From Thozetella sp. PMI_491 (lineage: Eukaryota > Ascomycota > Sordariomycetes > Chaetosphaeriales > Chaetosphaeriaceae), in the NCBI GenBank assembly GCA_021432635.1, contig MU270060.1, positions 186,001-250,000 on the forward strand: a stretch of 64,000 nt of DNA, in the 5' to 3' direction. A program made the position numbers and the translations under genes. How positions within the stretch are numbered: the stretch's first letter is position 1; each line of letters opens with the position of its first letter. This document shows positions 10,824 through 22,648 of this stretch, piece by piece. Under the pieces are notes generated by a model. It was not told the origin of the DNA, searched no databases, and saw nothing but the letters and a program-made list of their open reading frames with translations.

Positions 10824-13257
10824 CTTAATTAGCGCAGCGAAGTCGCTATGGGTCTTTGGAGACGAGTGGACCTCGCGCCAAAGGAGCCAGGCAATCCGCA
10901 ATCCTAGAGACCTGCCAAAGGTCCCAGTGCTGCGAGTCGTGGTCCGGGGCCGAAGGGGTGAGGGAAAAAGGAAGGGCGCCTCGCGATAGGGGAGAAAAAA
11001 AAATAGGTGTGAGGCGGAAAGCTGGGTGTCATCATAGGCGCGCCCGCGTTTCAATCTCCCGAAAGCCCTTTTTCAGTCGGGTCCCCCTCCCCCCCCAAAC
11101 GGACGAGCGTGCGGCTGCTGACGCCCCCTGGCCCGGTCCAAATGGGCTTTGCCAGGCTTGCTAGCCATGACTTCAGCGCGACTGCGCGAGCGGCGGTGGC
11201 CACAGCCTGCTGGAGATTGCTAGTACGGAAGTACAGTAGCTGCATATTGCCAAAGAACCAGCCGAGTTAAAGTGGGCCGAGCCAGCCTTACCGCCCCCCG
11301 CTGCGCAAGGGTGCAAGGGCACAAGGAGGGGGGATGGGCCACTTTTCAGTGGTGGCTAGTGGCCGATCCGTCCTAAAAGACCCTGCCAGATCTTCAATCT
11401 TCACCCCATCAGTGGCTCCAAGTCTGTGGAACTGCTCGTATAGAGAACGGAAGCGGGTCAGCTTCCCGAAGGCCCTGCGAGCAGCCTTTTTGGGTAAACC
11501 CCGATCCCTTCTGTCGCGCGACGGACTGCTTCTAGCGCCTCTTCCTGTTTTTGCGCGTTGTTGGAAGGGCAGCCCGTCCCACTTGTTAGCCCTCCCATCG
11601 ACTGACAGGCAGGCTTTCATGCCAGACGGAACAGGAGGAACGCGCCACAGCGGGTCTTCTAGGCTACCATACGGTCGGCACATCGCCGCGATCGCCAAAA
11701 CCCTTCCGACGGGTCGTGTTTTTTTACGGGGATGCGCACCACTGCGCCACCACTTCGCCAGGCTACAACAAACAAAAACGATGGAGCTTAGTTCATACGC
11801 CGGAATTACCAACTTTTCGGGGACGAAAAGGCATGACCGGTTGTCGATTGGATATCAGAGATAATGAAGTTAAACGCAGGGATCGACCGCAAACCAATGC
11901 TGTCCCGTTTCTCTTACCCTTTTTTTTTTTTTTAAACTGTGCCAGAAAGACGTCATTGCCAATAGCTCCGTGCCAACACGAGGCTCTAGCGCCATCCACA
12001 CCACAGATTTGGCTATAGCGCCCGTCCGCGCAGGGATGGAGACCTTAAGCTTTGGGTCGATATGCTAAGCATTGCCCCATAACAGCTACCCCAGACCCCA
12101 TAAAACCACCTTATCGCTCGAGTCAATCTGTCTTTAATTAGGCTTAAAAATAAAATTAAACACGGATGCGCCAGGGGTAAAAGGGGAGGGATTACTATTT
12201 CCTCACTACTGCAGTCAACTTCAATTGTGTATTGCGTTGGCTAGAGCTAGAGCTTGCAGAATTAACCCTCTCACAAGGCAAACCGTAGCGCCGTGCGGGA
12301 GATAGAGAACCACTTGGTAGTTCCTACGTACCGTGCACGGAGCTCTACAGCTGACTTGATTGATGGCCCCTCTTATTGTGGTGCTCATCCACTCCAGCGA
12401 CCCCTGCGGCTTACCTGTTGCACTTCGGAGGAATACCCCTATAGAGAGACGAAGAAATTTCCTCCCAACCACCAATAGGTGGATGGTTAGGCGACTAGTT
12501 CTCCTCGTATGAGTCCTACAGTACGTAACATCCCAGAGCCGTCCAGCAAAATCCGCCTCGATTCCTTGAGCGATGACAGACAAGCCACAAGGCTACCTTC
12601 AAAGTGGCTGTACTCGCCCTAGCATCGGCTCTCAGAGTCAGGTATGCTCTGGTGAGCGGAAATAGTCGGCCCCAGTTATGCGGGTCCTCCTCGGTCGGGT
12701 GTCGGCACACTCGTCGAGGTTATAGCGATGACCAACAGTGGATCGGCCCGAGAGAATTGACCATCGTCGGATTCCGCCAGCTTGGTCGCGGCTCTTCTCT
12801 CTTGGCCTCAATCGCCGTAGCTTCTATGGCAGTAGTAAGAAATCCAAGCTCAATGTTCCGTTTTGAGTATTGAAACGGGGCGGATAGGTCGTATTATTTT
12901 TCTTCTCACTTAGGAGGGTCCCAGAGTGCTCTCTTAGCCCTGACCAAGCCTGTCACGTGCGGCGTACACTCCTTTCCATTAGCTATGTACATACGGAGGA
13001 AATAGCATTGATTTCCTGCCGTAATTATAAGCCAGAAGCCGGTAAGGATGTCTCACCGCTTTCTCGATCTGACTCCTTAATAGTCGTACATGTAGTAGAG
13101 CCTCGGCCAGATGCGGAAGCGATTTTACTTAAGGGTAGGCATATGGACCTAGGATGCTCCTGCTGCAACAGATGATGCTCTTTCCGAGACTCGTGCTGTT
13201 AACAGAGAATTTCCTTTTCGCTCAGCTGCCGAGGGTGGAGGGGGCGCCGGGCCGCTG
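10824..13257. other. Intergenic
   Basis: 2.4 kb without a gene I can support. Plus-strand open frames near 11334-11864 and 11716-12018 have no domain, no signal peptide and no coding bias, and are cut by a T-homopolymer near 11920. A short imperfect hairpin lies at 12463-12489 and another (CCGTTT/AAACGG) at about 12858-12879. Confidence 0.45.
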
Positions 13258-13424
13258 ATTACCAACTACTGCCTTGACCTTAGCTTTCTCCGAACCAATA
13301 CCACGATGAGAGAAAGTGTAAATTTAGGAAAGCCATATATCCGCTCTACTCCTTTTGAGATGACTCAGTCTGTATTGGAAACCGCTCATTTCGGAGAAAG
13401 CCCTCAGAACTAGTATTTGGTAAT
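13258..13424. repeat. MITE-like inverted-repeat element
   Basis: Left arm 13258-13294 and right arm 13390-13424 are inverted copies. Both outer ends read ATTACCAA-TACT and both inner ends share the perfect 12-mer GCTTTCTCCGAA, with a divergent patch between. Total length is 167 bp, with no coding capacity, as in small non-autonomous elements. I see no clear target duplication. It lies 138 bp before the start of the small secreted protein gene. Confidence 0.55.
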
Positions 13425-13561
13425 GGGCACTCTTGCTCAAGAGGACGGCTTGGTTTCCATATTCGATAACCCGTTCATCCCACACGTCCTTGGCGCCTAG
13501 CCTCGCGCAAGCATCACATTAAAATAAAATTTCATTCGCACAAAAGTTGCACGCCAACACA

Positions 13562-14312
13562 ATGCTTCCTCGCAGCTCTCTTCTAGCGTTCCTGGGGTCG
13601 CTGTCCTTTCTCACGCAGGCAGCAGTGGGCATGCCCATCGAAGACAAGGTGGTTACGGCCCAATCTACTGGCGACCTCCCTCCGGAGCCTCCCATGGATC
13701 GAATGATGATTGACCAGATCTACCATAATAACCTGCCAGAATGCTATAGAGAATGCATGATCCAAAACAATGGAAAAGAAAGCATCAATCTCAAGGAGTT
13801 GACCGTTCACGAGTTCTGCCACACCCCAAAGTGGGCCATAACCTGCTGGTGGATATACTTGGACATCTATCCCTGCACAATGGAAATCTAACCTGCCATG
13901 CTTGCTCCGTGGTAGACACCAGTATTCTAGAGTGCACCTGTACAACCGACGGGAAGGATCAAGCTACCACCCAACTGAATCTGAACAAGTGTCTCGCGTT
14001 TGAGAACGGGGCGCTGGATGTTGTCGAAAAGTAAGCCGTCCGATCCTAGCGGTGTACCTCTCACAAAAGGTACTGACACAAACAAACAGTGGCAACTTTG
14101 GTATCCAGTGTGAAGACTCTCAGTTTCTTGGGATATCTGTCCTATCCACCACTTGCGACGGTGGCGTACATCAAATCGACCTCAGTAATTCCTCTATTTT
14201 TTTTTATTCCAATCCTTCTATATATTTCTATTTGTGTGACTCTCAGAAGCTAATCTCGGCTAAAATACAGATACCTTCGTTGACAACTCCAACGGATTTC
14301 TTCATTGTTTGA
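13562..14312 (+). CDS. Small cysteine-rich secreted protein (hypothetical)
   Basis: The product begins with a clear signal peptide (LLAFLGSLSFLTQAAVG) followed by a cysteine-patterned mature region, CYREC then EFC, TC, ECTC, NKC and IQC. This pattern is reminiscent of eight-cysteine or CFEM-like fungal surface proteins, but I cannot name the family. The intron 14031-14089 is well supported (GTAAGC donor, TACTGAC branch, CAG acceptor). The first intron is uncertain. A 74-nt GT-AG intron 13849-13922 keeps frame, but the text it removes also reads like coding sequence (PC, then NLTCHAC in a neighbouring frame), so a one-base shift in a continuous exon is the rival explanation. An in-frame ATG at 13547 is an alternative start. 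The last exon has an odd low-complexity Phe/Tyr stretch near its end. Confidence 0.5.
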
Positions 14313-14809
14313 AGAGCACTTGTCTTTGGCTTAAATAATAAGAGCTTCTATGGTAATAAAAATACCCGAATGGTCGCAGTATCAGCAAGGATCGGAATGC
14401 AGAGTCCCGCGAATGTGATGCAACGGCCGCCCGCCCAGGAATGCCCCGGGGTCACAGGGCGACCAGGTACCTACGCGAACCGGCTGCTATGTCGTCGATC
14501 TCGCGCGCACCCGGGTCGATCACGTATACAAGAGCTCGTACTGGGTAGCACGGCACGGCAAAATAGCGAGCGTTTGGCGGATTCGGGCGGCTGAGGGCTA
14601 CGCCAAGACACAAGCCCCACGGCGCGCTACGTGGGATCACTTGGCGGTTTAGGCCCCCTCACGTCATCCGTGAACACGACATATTGGACCAGGCCATCTC
14701 GCGGGAGCGATCAATAACTGCCTTGGATGAAGTAGAAGCTGTCCGCGCCCTCAAACGGGCGCAACTTCAGGAACTACAGGCCTTGGCTGCGATACCAAAA
14801 TTACGCGAT
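14313..14809. other. Intergenic before lectin-like gene
   Basis: Roughly 500 bp. The reading frame of the lectin-like gene stays open far upstream of its first ATG (at least to about 14579) without offering another ATG, so an unseen upstream exon is possible. Confidence 0.35.
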
Positions 14810-16306
14810 ATGGCAGACCACCATGCGGGCGAGGAAGCGTCCAGCCCGCCAATACTCGAGAAAAGCCAGGCTACAGTAGCTCCCATTCAAGACGAATCCT
14901 CAGGCTCTGGGTGGCAGAATAGCGGGCGCCGATGGCTCATACTGCTTGCCGTCGCGCTGGCGGTGGCCGTTGCCGTCGGTGTCGGGGCCGGCGTGGGCGT
15001 CACAAAAGCAAGGGAAAAGTAAGTAATTCGCCACCCAACCGCCCGGTTCTTCAGCTCACGGTGGACCGACAGTTCGGAGAACGCGGCATCGCAAGTCGGG
15101 GGCCCGGACAGTGACAAACCCTCTTCGGCTCCCCCATCTAAAGCTGTGACCGGGACTACATCCCGAACCGGGAGCGCTACGGCGACATCGGCCACTTTAT
15201 TCCCGGGACCAAGCGCTACCCCTACTGGTAGTATTCCACGCGACTTTGCCGTTGATATTGCGGATGACACTACCGCAGGCCCGCGTGGTGTGTGGAAGCT
15301 CAAGGATGGCGGGGCGCTGCACTACCACGACGGAAAGACGTCGGAGTGGCGCGAGTTCGGCAGTCAAAAGTTCATCATGGCGCCGGTGGTCATTACTACC
15401 GGCACAGGCACTCGCGCGGATTTCACCGTCGACCGGGAGAACGGAGCGCTGTTGGCACTGCAGTACCGCGACGGGGTATGGGATACGAACAACCCAGTAG
15501 ACTTGGGGCAAGCGTTCGTCATGCGGCCAGCGGTGATCTCCAGGTCCGAGGGGTTGATCGACGTATTTGACATCCACACTAATGGATCTCTCCTGCATAG
15601 GGCATTCGATGGCTCCGAGTGGAAGGACTGGGAGAGTCTAGGCGATAACTTCGTCGGGGAAGTGTCTGCTACGACCTGGGGCCCCGAAAGGATGGATGTG
15701 TGGGCGCAATCTGGCGACATTTATAAGCACGCCTCCTGGAGTCCCGACGGATGGGCGGACTGGGTCGACTTAGGCACGCCGTACCTATCTCGGTATACTT
15801 ATCCCGACAGTTCCGCGACGAACCACAACTCATGGCCGATGGGAGTCTCGTGGGGGCCGGGGAAGCTCGACGTCGTGGTGGTAGCCGAGGGCAGCGGCTC
15901 GTGGCACAAGCTCTATGACGGGGAGCATTGGCCACAGAACTGGACCATTCTGTTCGCGAGCCATGAGGGTTACGAGTTTGCCAACACCCAGTCTCTTATC
16001 CCCGCTGGCGAAGATCCCGCTGCGGTGTTGGTGTCGCGCGGGACCGACGACTGTGTGCACCTGAACCAGTTCAATGGTACGGGATGGGGGTTTTGGATAT
16101 ATTTGTGGTGCTTGGGCAGTTCGGACATCGACTACCCGACGCAAAACATTTCTACGGCTGTGACATACGAGGGCAACAACAGCATAGCGGTGGTGGCGAG
16201 GAATGTGACTGGGGACATTTTGCGCCTGCGCGTCGATGTGCCCGTAGAGCAAGGGACGGCGCACAGCCCGGGTGATTGGGCGTGGGAGAATTTAGGCCAG
16301 CCATAG
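14810..16306 (+). CDS. Membrane-anchored fucose-specific-lectin-like protein
   Basis: Two exons, about 14810-15018 and 15073-16306 (a nearer acceptor at 15054 also keeps frame, but would make a 36-nt intron). The N-terminus is a short acidic cytosolic tail, then a single membrane helix rich in Ala/Val/Gly (WLILLAVALAVAVAVGVGAG). A Ser/Thr/Pro-rich linker follows, then about 350 residues of repeated beta-blade units with motifs such as ALHYHDGKTSEWREF, LLHRAFDGSEWKDW, IYKHASWSPDGWADW and WHKLYDGEHWPQNW. These W-rich blades with an aromatic after each DG are the hallmark of the six-bladed AAL-type fucose-lectin propeller (PF07938). The membrane-anchored arrangement is common in filamentous fungi. 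It likely displays a glycan-binding head outside the cell; carbohydrate specificity is inferred only from the fold. Start choice is moderately certain. Confidence 0.75.
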
Positions 16307-16784
16307 AGGAGAGTCGATCTGTATACCAAGGTATAACTAGGAGAACTGTCTGCTATTCGGTATTCTGTATCCCAACCGCCTCTGTCTCGGCTCTTGCAAG
16401 TGAATCATGCGTTGAAAATGGGGTACATGTAACATTACGCAATGCGGCGGTACTGGTGCTATGAGGCGGCGATCTTTGAGTTTTGAAGACTTCGAGTTGG
16501 GAACGAGCCACGCAGGCAGAACAATACCTTGAAGACATAATGCGACGGACAGCCGGAGCTGCTGGAAAGCCTTCTCCTGGGATCACCAAATAGGGCTCCG
16601 GATGGACCGAGCTCACCCAAGCAGCACACGGTTACTAGTGTGCACCAAGGGAGCATGATGCGTTTAGGCCGATGACCAATAGGAAGGCACTGGATATCAA
16701 GGAAAGAAAGTTGGGTGGTGGTCCATGATTGGTCAGTTTGTCGAGATGTGGGGCTGTCCATGGAATGCGGGGCGCAGAATGGTC
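16307..16784. other. Intergenic
   Basis: Non-coding gap between the lectin-like gene and the heat-shock promoter. Nothing else recognised. Confidence 0.4.
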
Positions 16785-16810
16785 GAAGTTTCTAGCAGTT
16801 TCCAGCAGAA
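16785..16810 (+). promoter_or_regulatory. Heat-shock element array (distal)
   Basis: GAA, TTC, GCA, TTC and GCA units spaced exactly five bases apart form an nGAAn/nTTCn-type array, the binding site of Hsf1, 310 bp before the HSP30-like start. Confidence 0.6.
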
Positions 16811-16931
16811 GCCACTGCAATCCACTGTCAGCGAGAAGGCTCCAGCGCTTACGAGGGCGCTACACGGAGGTGCTAGAACCTACACACGCCTTCCAATCAA
16901 CTGACAAACCACGATTGCGTACACCACTGAC

Positions 16932-16944
16932 GAACTTTCCAGCA
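16932..16944 (+). promoter_or_regulatory. Heat-shock element (proximal)
   Basis: GAA-nn-TTC-nn-GCA in 5-bp phase, the same arrangement as the distal array. It lies about 36 bp before a TATAATA box and 176 bp before the chaperone start. Confidence 0.6.
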
Positions 16945-16979
16945 CAATGGTGAGGAGGCGAAATGCCCAGCCTGAGGAC

Positions 16980-16986
16980 TATAATA
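16980..16986 (+). promoter_or_regulatory. TATA-like box of HSP30-like gene
   Basis: TATAATA 134 bp before the ATG and directly downstream of the proximal heat-shock element, leaving room for a 5' leader of about 100 nt. Confidence 0.45.
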
Positions 16987-17119
16987 CAGAGCCTCTGCTC
17001 CCTCTTCTCGGCCATCACTTTTTCTTCCGATCACACCACAATCTTCTCAAGACAACTACCAGTCCTTCAACATATCACCCAACGCCTCTCTCAACACCAA
17101 ACCCCAAACCTCCCTAGCC

Positions 17120-17803
17120 ATGGCCTTCTTCTGCAACCCTTACGCCTCTAGCGCCAACACCAGCTTCACTCCCCTCCTCCGCCTGCTCGATGACTTCGAC
17201 AGCTACTCGCGCCAGGCCCCTGCCCAGCGCAGCCACCGCACCCACGTCCAGTCCTTCACGCCGAAGTTTGACGTCCGGGAGGTCGACGACGCCTACGAGC
17301 TCCACGGCGAGTTCCCTGGCCTGAACAAGGACAACGTCCACATCGAGTTTACCGACCCGCAGACACTTCGCATCTACGGCCGCGTCGAGCGCTCCTACAC
17401 CAGTAGCACGCCTTCAGAAGCCCAGGAGCCCGCTGCTGCTGTCGCCGACACCGCCAGTGAGACGTCTGAGAAGCGCCACAGCTACCAGACCACCGTCGAG
17501 GACGATGAAGAGTTCGAGAACGTAGAGTCGCCTAACTCCTCTGTCTCCAAGACCGTCCCCGCCGAGAGCGAGGCCCCCAAGGAGGACGCGCCCCAGCCCG
17601 AAGCACCCAAGGAGGCCAAGACAGCCGACAAGGCCAAGTACTGGATCTCTGAGCGCAGCATTGGCCAGTTCAGCCGCACCTTCAGTTTCCCTGTCTACGT
17701 CCAGCAGGAGGCTGTGACGGCCAACCTCAACGACGGTGTCCTGTCCGTCCGCGTCCCCAAGGCGCCCAAGGACATCGGCCGCCGGCACATCCAGCTCAAC
17801 TAA
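17120..17803 (+). CDS. hsp30: Small heat-shock protein, Hsp20/HSP30 family
   Basis: Intronless, 227 residues. It is an ATP-independent holdase that binds unfolding proteins in the cytosol. The alpha-crystallin domain is split. Its first half (TPKFDVREVDDAYELHGEFPGL and the IEFTDPQTLRIYGR strand) is at residues about 47-92. The second half (FSRTFSFPVYV, VTANLNDGVLSVRVPK) is at about 186-220. Between them sits a roughly 80-residue low-complexity acidic, Glu/Pro/Ala-rich insert, a known feature of fungal HSP30-type proteins. Lack of introns fits a gene that must be expressed when splicing is blocked by heat. Two heat-shock elements and a TATA box lie upstream, so heat induction is strongly implied. 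GC-rich, C-ending codons suggest high expression. The symbol is by family resemblance. Confidence 0.95.
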   Translation: MAFFCNPYASSANTSFTPLLRLLDDFDSYSRQAPAQRSHRTHVQSFTPKFDVREVDDAYELHGEFPGLNKDNVHIEFTDPQTLRIYGRVERSYTSSTPSEAQEPAAAVADTASETSEKRHSYQTTVEDDEEFENVESPNSSVSKTVPAESEAPKEDAPQPEAPKEAKTADKAKYWISERSIGQFSRTFSFPVYVQQEAVTANLNDGVLSVRVPKAPKDIGRRHIQLN

Positions 17804-18325
17804 GTCGCTCCTTTTCTTCCACAACTAGATTCCTCGGATCACGGTGTTCGGGTATCATGTACAACATTGGGCATATTGACGGGCTGGGTTTGGTCTTCAA
17901 TAATGGTATCGAGCATTCATTGGTGTTAAATCTCGGATTGAGTTCCTGGGTGTTCCCGGACATACGAGAGGGTAGCGAATCGCGCCGTCTCGGGTGCAAT
18001 CACTGCTAGAAACTTTGCATAACATGCATATTTCGGTAGATCTGCACCGAACAAATTTACAATCATTATAATAACCTCTTTTTTATGTGCCATAAAGTGA
18101 AAGTGACTTGTATAAACATTGTGCACGTGCTCAGTGCCAATGGCCCCTGGCCAGGTATCCCCAGCTGGCTCATGCACTGCCCTGTGGCGTCTAGTTCTCG
18201 CTGCGCCGCTTGTATCAGGTATATACGAATTCGAACCGGTCATGCTATGAGCTTTGGCATAACTAGTCGGAACCTTTGATATGATGTGACCCGCACCTCT
18301 AGTCCTATTTAGACCGCCCCTCCGT
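17804..18325. other. Intergenic, convergent
   Basis: 3' regions of the chaperone and the lipase genes. No coding feature seen. Confidence 0.4.
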
Positions 18326-19920
18326 CTAGTAAGTCGCGTAACTCTTGATGGCCGGCTCGCTGGTGACCTTCTTGGAGTACAACAGGGTAGTAGCCAGGAA
18401 GATGGGAACATTGTCTATCAGTCCGTTAGCAAAATTTCTAGATTGCCTAGAGCTGTAGGACAAACTCACTCTCGATTGCTAGCAGATCGGCGATACTGAG
18501 GCCGGTGGTAGAAGATTGGGCACAGACCTGGTCCAGTGCTAGTCTGCTGGGCTGGCCCGGGCCGTCGTTAGTCAGCGCATCTACCGCGAGAGCGAAGCCC
18601 AAGTTGTTGTAGAGCATGCCCTCGTGGGTAAAGAAGCCACCTGCGGGCTTGCTGGAGCAGATGACCTGCACCTCGTTGTTGGTGACTCCGACGTTTCGAG
18701 CATCGTTAAGGTATGCCGATGCGTTGGTGCCCTTCATGGGCTGAACGACCTCGTCGTAGGTGGAGCTGAAAAGAGTTGTGGTAGGCACTGTTACTACGTG
18801 TCAGTCAAGCCGTCATAGGTTACTGCAGCCATGTGATGTATAGGATTCCCATACCATATGCAGAATCTCCGTTGGTGTTGCGAAGAGTCTGAATCAGGTT
18901 GGAGTTGTAGCCCTGCTGGAGGATCGCAGGTGTGCAAGACGACCCGCTAGGGCAGAGCATGGAGCCGGTGGTGGTACCGTGGAAATCGGGTGAGATGGCA
19001 ATGTGGTTGCTCGTGAGAGCCCGAGCCGAGGGCCAGTACTTCATCGCCCAGTGCGTGTTGATGTTGCCCTGCGACCAGGCAATGACACTGACGTTCGCGC
19101 CCTTGCTCACGGAGGAAATATAGTTGATGGCATATGCTACGTATTCCTGTTGAAAGAAATTGTGTTAGGAACCACGAGCGACGGCATGAAGTGGACGATA
19201 TGTGGTGATAGAAGCTTACCGAGTTCTCCTGAACGTCACCGTTGAGAAATCCCGGCACGTTAAGCCAGACAGGATCGGCATACGAAGAGCCCGTCATAAG
19301 CTTGATGTAAGAGGTGCCGAAGCTGAGGGCCCCAGTTACGCCAGTGCCGGGAACGAAGAGTACCGGTGGCTTCTGGCCGTAGGTGAATGTAGAACTGGTG
19401 GGTCCCATTAACTCCTATCTCTCTACTTGCACCTCCACCGCAGTAGTCCAGAGTAATCACTTACGGAATGTGGATGGCTTGCCTGAGCTGCGACTCAGAC
19501 ACGGAGAATGGCGCGTCATTGGTTGACTTGGGGTAGCATGACGTCGGCGGTTTGGGATTGGAGTTGGAGACGCTGTTGTCGCCGGAGGAGTACGCAGTAT
19601 AGACGCCCAGCAGGCCCGTCGGAGCAAGTCCAGCTTGAATCAGGGTGCCAACGGTGTCGTAAATACTTGTAGGAGGAGAAGAATACACAGTTTGAAGCGC
19701 GGTGGTAAGTTCTATAAAGGGTTAGAACTGAAAGCCAGTTACCCTGGCGGGAGAACTCACGGGAAGTTGAAGTCGGAGGAGTTCCATAAGTTAACGAGAC
19801 AAGCTTCGTCAAAATCGAAAGAGAATCGGTGACACCGGAAAGGAGGCTCCCCAAAAGGTTGAGGGGTGCGGCTGTCGCGCAGCTCGCCAGAAAGAGCGCA
19901 ATGAAGATTTGTCGCAACAT
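18326..19920 (-). CDS. Secreted CalB-type lipase
   Basis: Six exons that splice cleanly in frame (19920-19761, 19711-19465, 19394-19220, 19146-18855, 18787-18470, 18414-18326) give 426 residues. A signal peptide (residues 1-18) and a Ser/Thr/Pro-rich N-terminal region precede a core that aligns with Candida antarctica lipase B. The core runs PPVLFVPGTGVTG (oxyanion region), VNTEY-like QENSEYVAYAI, the nucleophile elbow AWSQGN (Ser about 219), VPTTTLFSSTYDEVVQP (Asp about 303) and GGFFTHEGM (His about 346). The Ser-Asp-His triad is complete. The nucleophile motif A-W-S-Q-G departs from the usual G-x-S-x-G, just as T-W-S-Q-G does in CalB. It acts extracellularly on acylglycerols or other esters. 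All five introns have GT-AG ends and recognisable branch sites, so the model is strong. Confidence 0.93.
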
Positions 19921-22648
19921 GATGAAGCAGAAAATGGTCTATAATACTCTAAAGAAGATAGCCAAACACAGATGGATGAAGTGTATTGCTCCCATTACCA
20001 AATTCAGAACGACTTCCTGGTATTAATAGGCTGGAAGAAAGCAGAAGAACTGGCTGTGATCCCCTTTTCGCATCCCCATCTAGAACCTCGCGATCTCGGC
20101 CCCGGCCATTGCCACGCGAGGCCCTGCACCTAGCGCACGATAGTGAGCTGTCGAGTCGTGTCGAAGAAGAAACATCGTGCGACTTTCGGGCGCTATTGGT
20201 CCCTGAGGCTGAAGGTTCTTTGTCTGCTCGGCGAAGAAGCACCTAGCGCGGATGGAGGCGGCGCCTAACCACCGTGTCGGAGCCGCGACCACGCTTCAAT
20301 GACAAAGTCTAGAACCCGATGCCCTGGGTTAGTACGACCCAAATCGACCTCTGGCGCCATCAGATCGGGTTCACACGTGGCGACCCTCCATACTAACGGA
20401 CGCTATACCGAATCTTCACGGCGGCCGATACGTAGTCGCCCGCTCTCAGGGGTTAGCGTTTTTAGCTTGGATCGCTCTCGGATATCTTCTCCAGAAAGAA
20501 GTTCTGGAGCTGGTACGGTATAGGAGTTGGGGTATGGGCCCCTTCGTAAGTATCTAGAGATGTTTATCTTTCATGGCGTAGTAGTCTAATGCATAACTTC
20601 CGATGTACCGGCGCGAAGACGTCCCAAGTTTTATGGCTCCCACGGTCGGAGTGAAGCTTGCGTTCTCCCTAAATGAGTTGGGAGAAGTTAGAAAAGACGA
20701 TTGCATGTTACCTCGGTAGCTCTTTAGCGAAGATCCTTCAATATCTTGTACTGTTTGCATTAGGTTTGAGAAATAAGCAGCCGAGAAACCTAAGAGCTTA
20801 ACCGAAGCAAGTCAGTCCTAGACAAAGAAGGATCAAAAGCGCCAATATGAGACTCCAAGTTCGTGTTACAGCACTACAAAATCTCTTACGATGCAGGAGG
20901 CTGCTTGTGCGTCACATCTTGCGGGCTCCCTTTTCTAAACCTCGGAAGTACAGCCCTACCAAATATAGGGTCTAGAAGCCCTCCCGCCATTGACATATCC
21001 TTCCCCTGCATGTGACGCGGATCGGACCTTAGATCAAAGCCGATGCGTTGCAGGTTCCCCGGTGGAATCCCCCGTGCATGGCGGATATCCCAGCCCTAGG
21101 GTACGGCCCGGGACTTCTGCAGAGGGGTCGTGAAGAGTGGACTCCGGCGCGCACGGAGATATCAGCCAGGCGACAGCGACAGCAACCGTGGAGCACCGTA
21201 AGTTCGCCGAGTCGCTACCTAATCCTCCTTTGGTTTTCCTCGCGCTCAAGGTCGCTTCCCCATTCCTTGGCAGGGATATGGGACCAACGGTCAGAACATG
21301 TATCAAGTCGCGTGCCCCAATTGGGCGTTTGACTCGCTGCCAGGGGACACTTGGGACGGTGCCGCCAATACGCGCGCTTCTCGCAGCGCACTGCCACTGC
21401 ATTTGAGACGGGCCCACTGCGCGAGGAGTCGCTATTTACTCCCGCGCCAAGTAAAATCGGGCAATCGGCCTCTGGCCCCCCCCCCGCCCCCCGACCATCG
21501 TCAGGTTTACCGCCCTCGCTTCTTGGCTGCAACACCTGTGCCACCCGATCTGCACTAAAGGAGATCCGAGGTAGTGGGCGGCGAACTTGGCCCGCTGATT
21601 CGGGCTAGATTTCCTGGATTCCCTGCCGCATCCAGTATTTCGGCCACCGTAATGTGCCTCTTACGTAGGAGCTACCCAACAAGCAGCGTAGATCATGTCG
21701 CATCCTGCAGCTTGATCCCGATGCTTGTCTGTTAGCCGGACCTGGCAATTGTGAAGTTTAACCTTATACGCGTTTGGAAGATCTTGCGATATACTACTTT
21801 AGCTATGCGGGGCCTACGCAACAAGCAAGAGCCGCGTGCCGACTATGAGGTCAGTATATCGGCCATGTGAGCTTAAGCCTCGGCAAATTTGCCTCGGTTC
21901 GGGCCAAAAGCGAATAAGAAGGCCGCGAAGATACCCTAACTGGAACTAAGAAAGCGAATAGGACGGCCATCGGCGTACTCGAGATATCGAAAAGTTGGGC
22001 TTAGACACACGGCGCTGGATTGGACGATTCGCAAGAACCTGGTAAGGCCTCTAGCTGTCCAATGCGAGATCCGACGACGTAGCCGAAGGCCGCCACCGCC
22101 GTCAGCTCCCGAGCCTACGGGTGCAGTCTGTAACGGATGTGAAGAGAACGGACCTTGGCGATGGGGTGAACGCCCCACCGGGTAGCGCGCGTTTCTTCGC
22201 GACCTCGACTCAATCGAGTTTGCACCTCGTTTTGTTTCTTATGCGCCGCGCCCCGCCACGCCCACCGGCCGTCTCACTGGCTCGCGACTTAGCACGAATT
22301 CGGTCATCAGTGGGCACTACAGCACCCAACGTTGAGGCTCATCCCATGTTTCAACATGAGGCGACATTGCCGGTCCCCTGAGCCCGTCACCCTCACTGGG
22401 CTGTTGGAACGGAGACTAAGAGGCAGAACAGCGAGTATCCGGATGGATATAATAACCTCGACGGCGCCCCCGACGATCAACACTTTATTCGATCATCAAA
22501 CCATCCGAGCCTAGTTAACCTATTCCATTCTTTGAGCCCGGCTTGCTCCGACCGTATCAATCCCCATCTTACCCTTTTCGGCCTTTGACAGTGCTTCCCT
22601 GGCGATACCTTGACGGAAATCCCCCGCAAAATTTACAAATTAAGCAAA
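19921..22648. other. Intergenic, no gene recognised
   Basis: 2.7 kb between the divergent lipase and cutinase genes. Several medium-length open frames exist (for example 21034-21417 on the minus strand and 21048-21406 on the plus strand), but they overlap each other, lack domains and signal peptides, and look like chance frames in moderately GC-rich DNA. No RNA genes or repeats with clear borders were found. Confidence 0.45.

Noticed and set aside
11334-12018. Overlapping plus-strand frames in the gap after the glycosyltransferase
   Set aside because: Cut by homopolymers, low-information translation, no domain.
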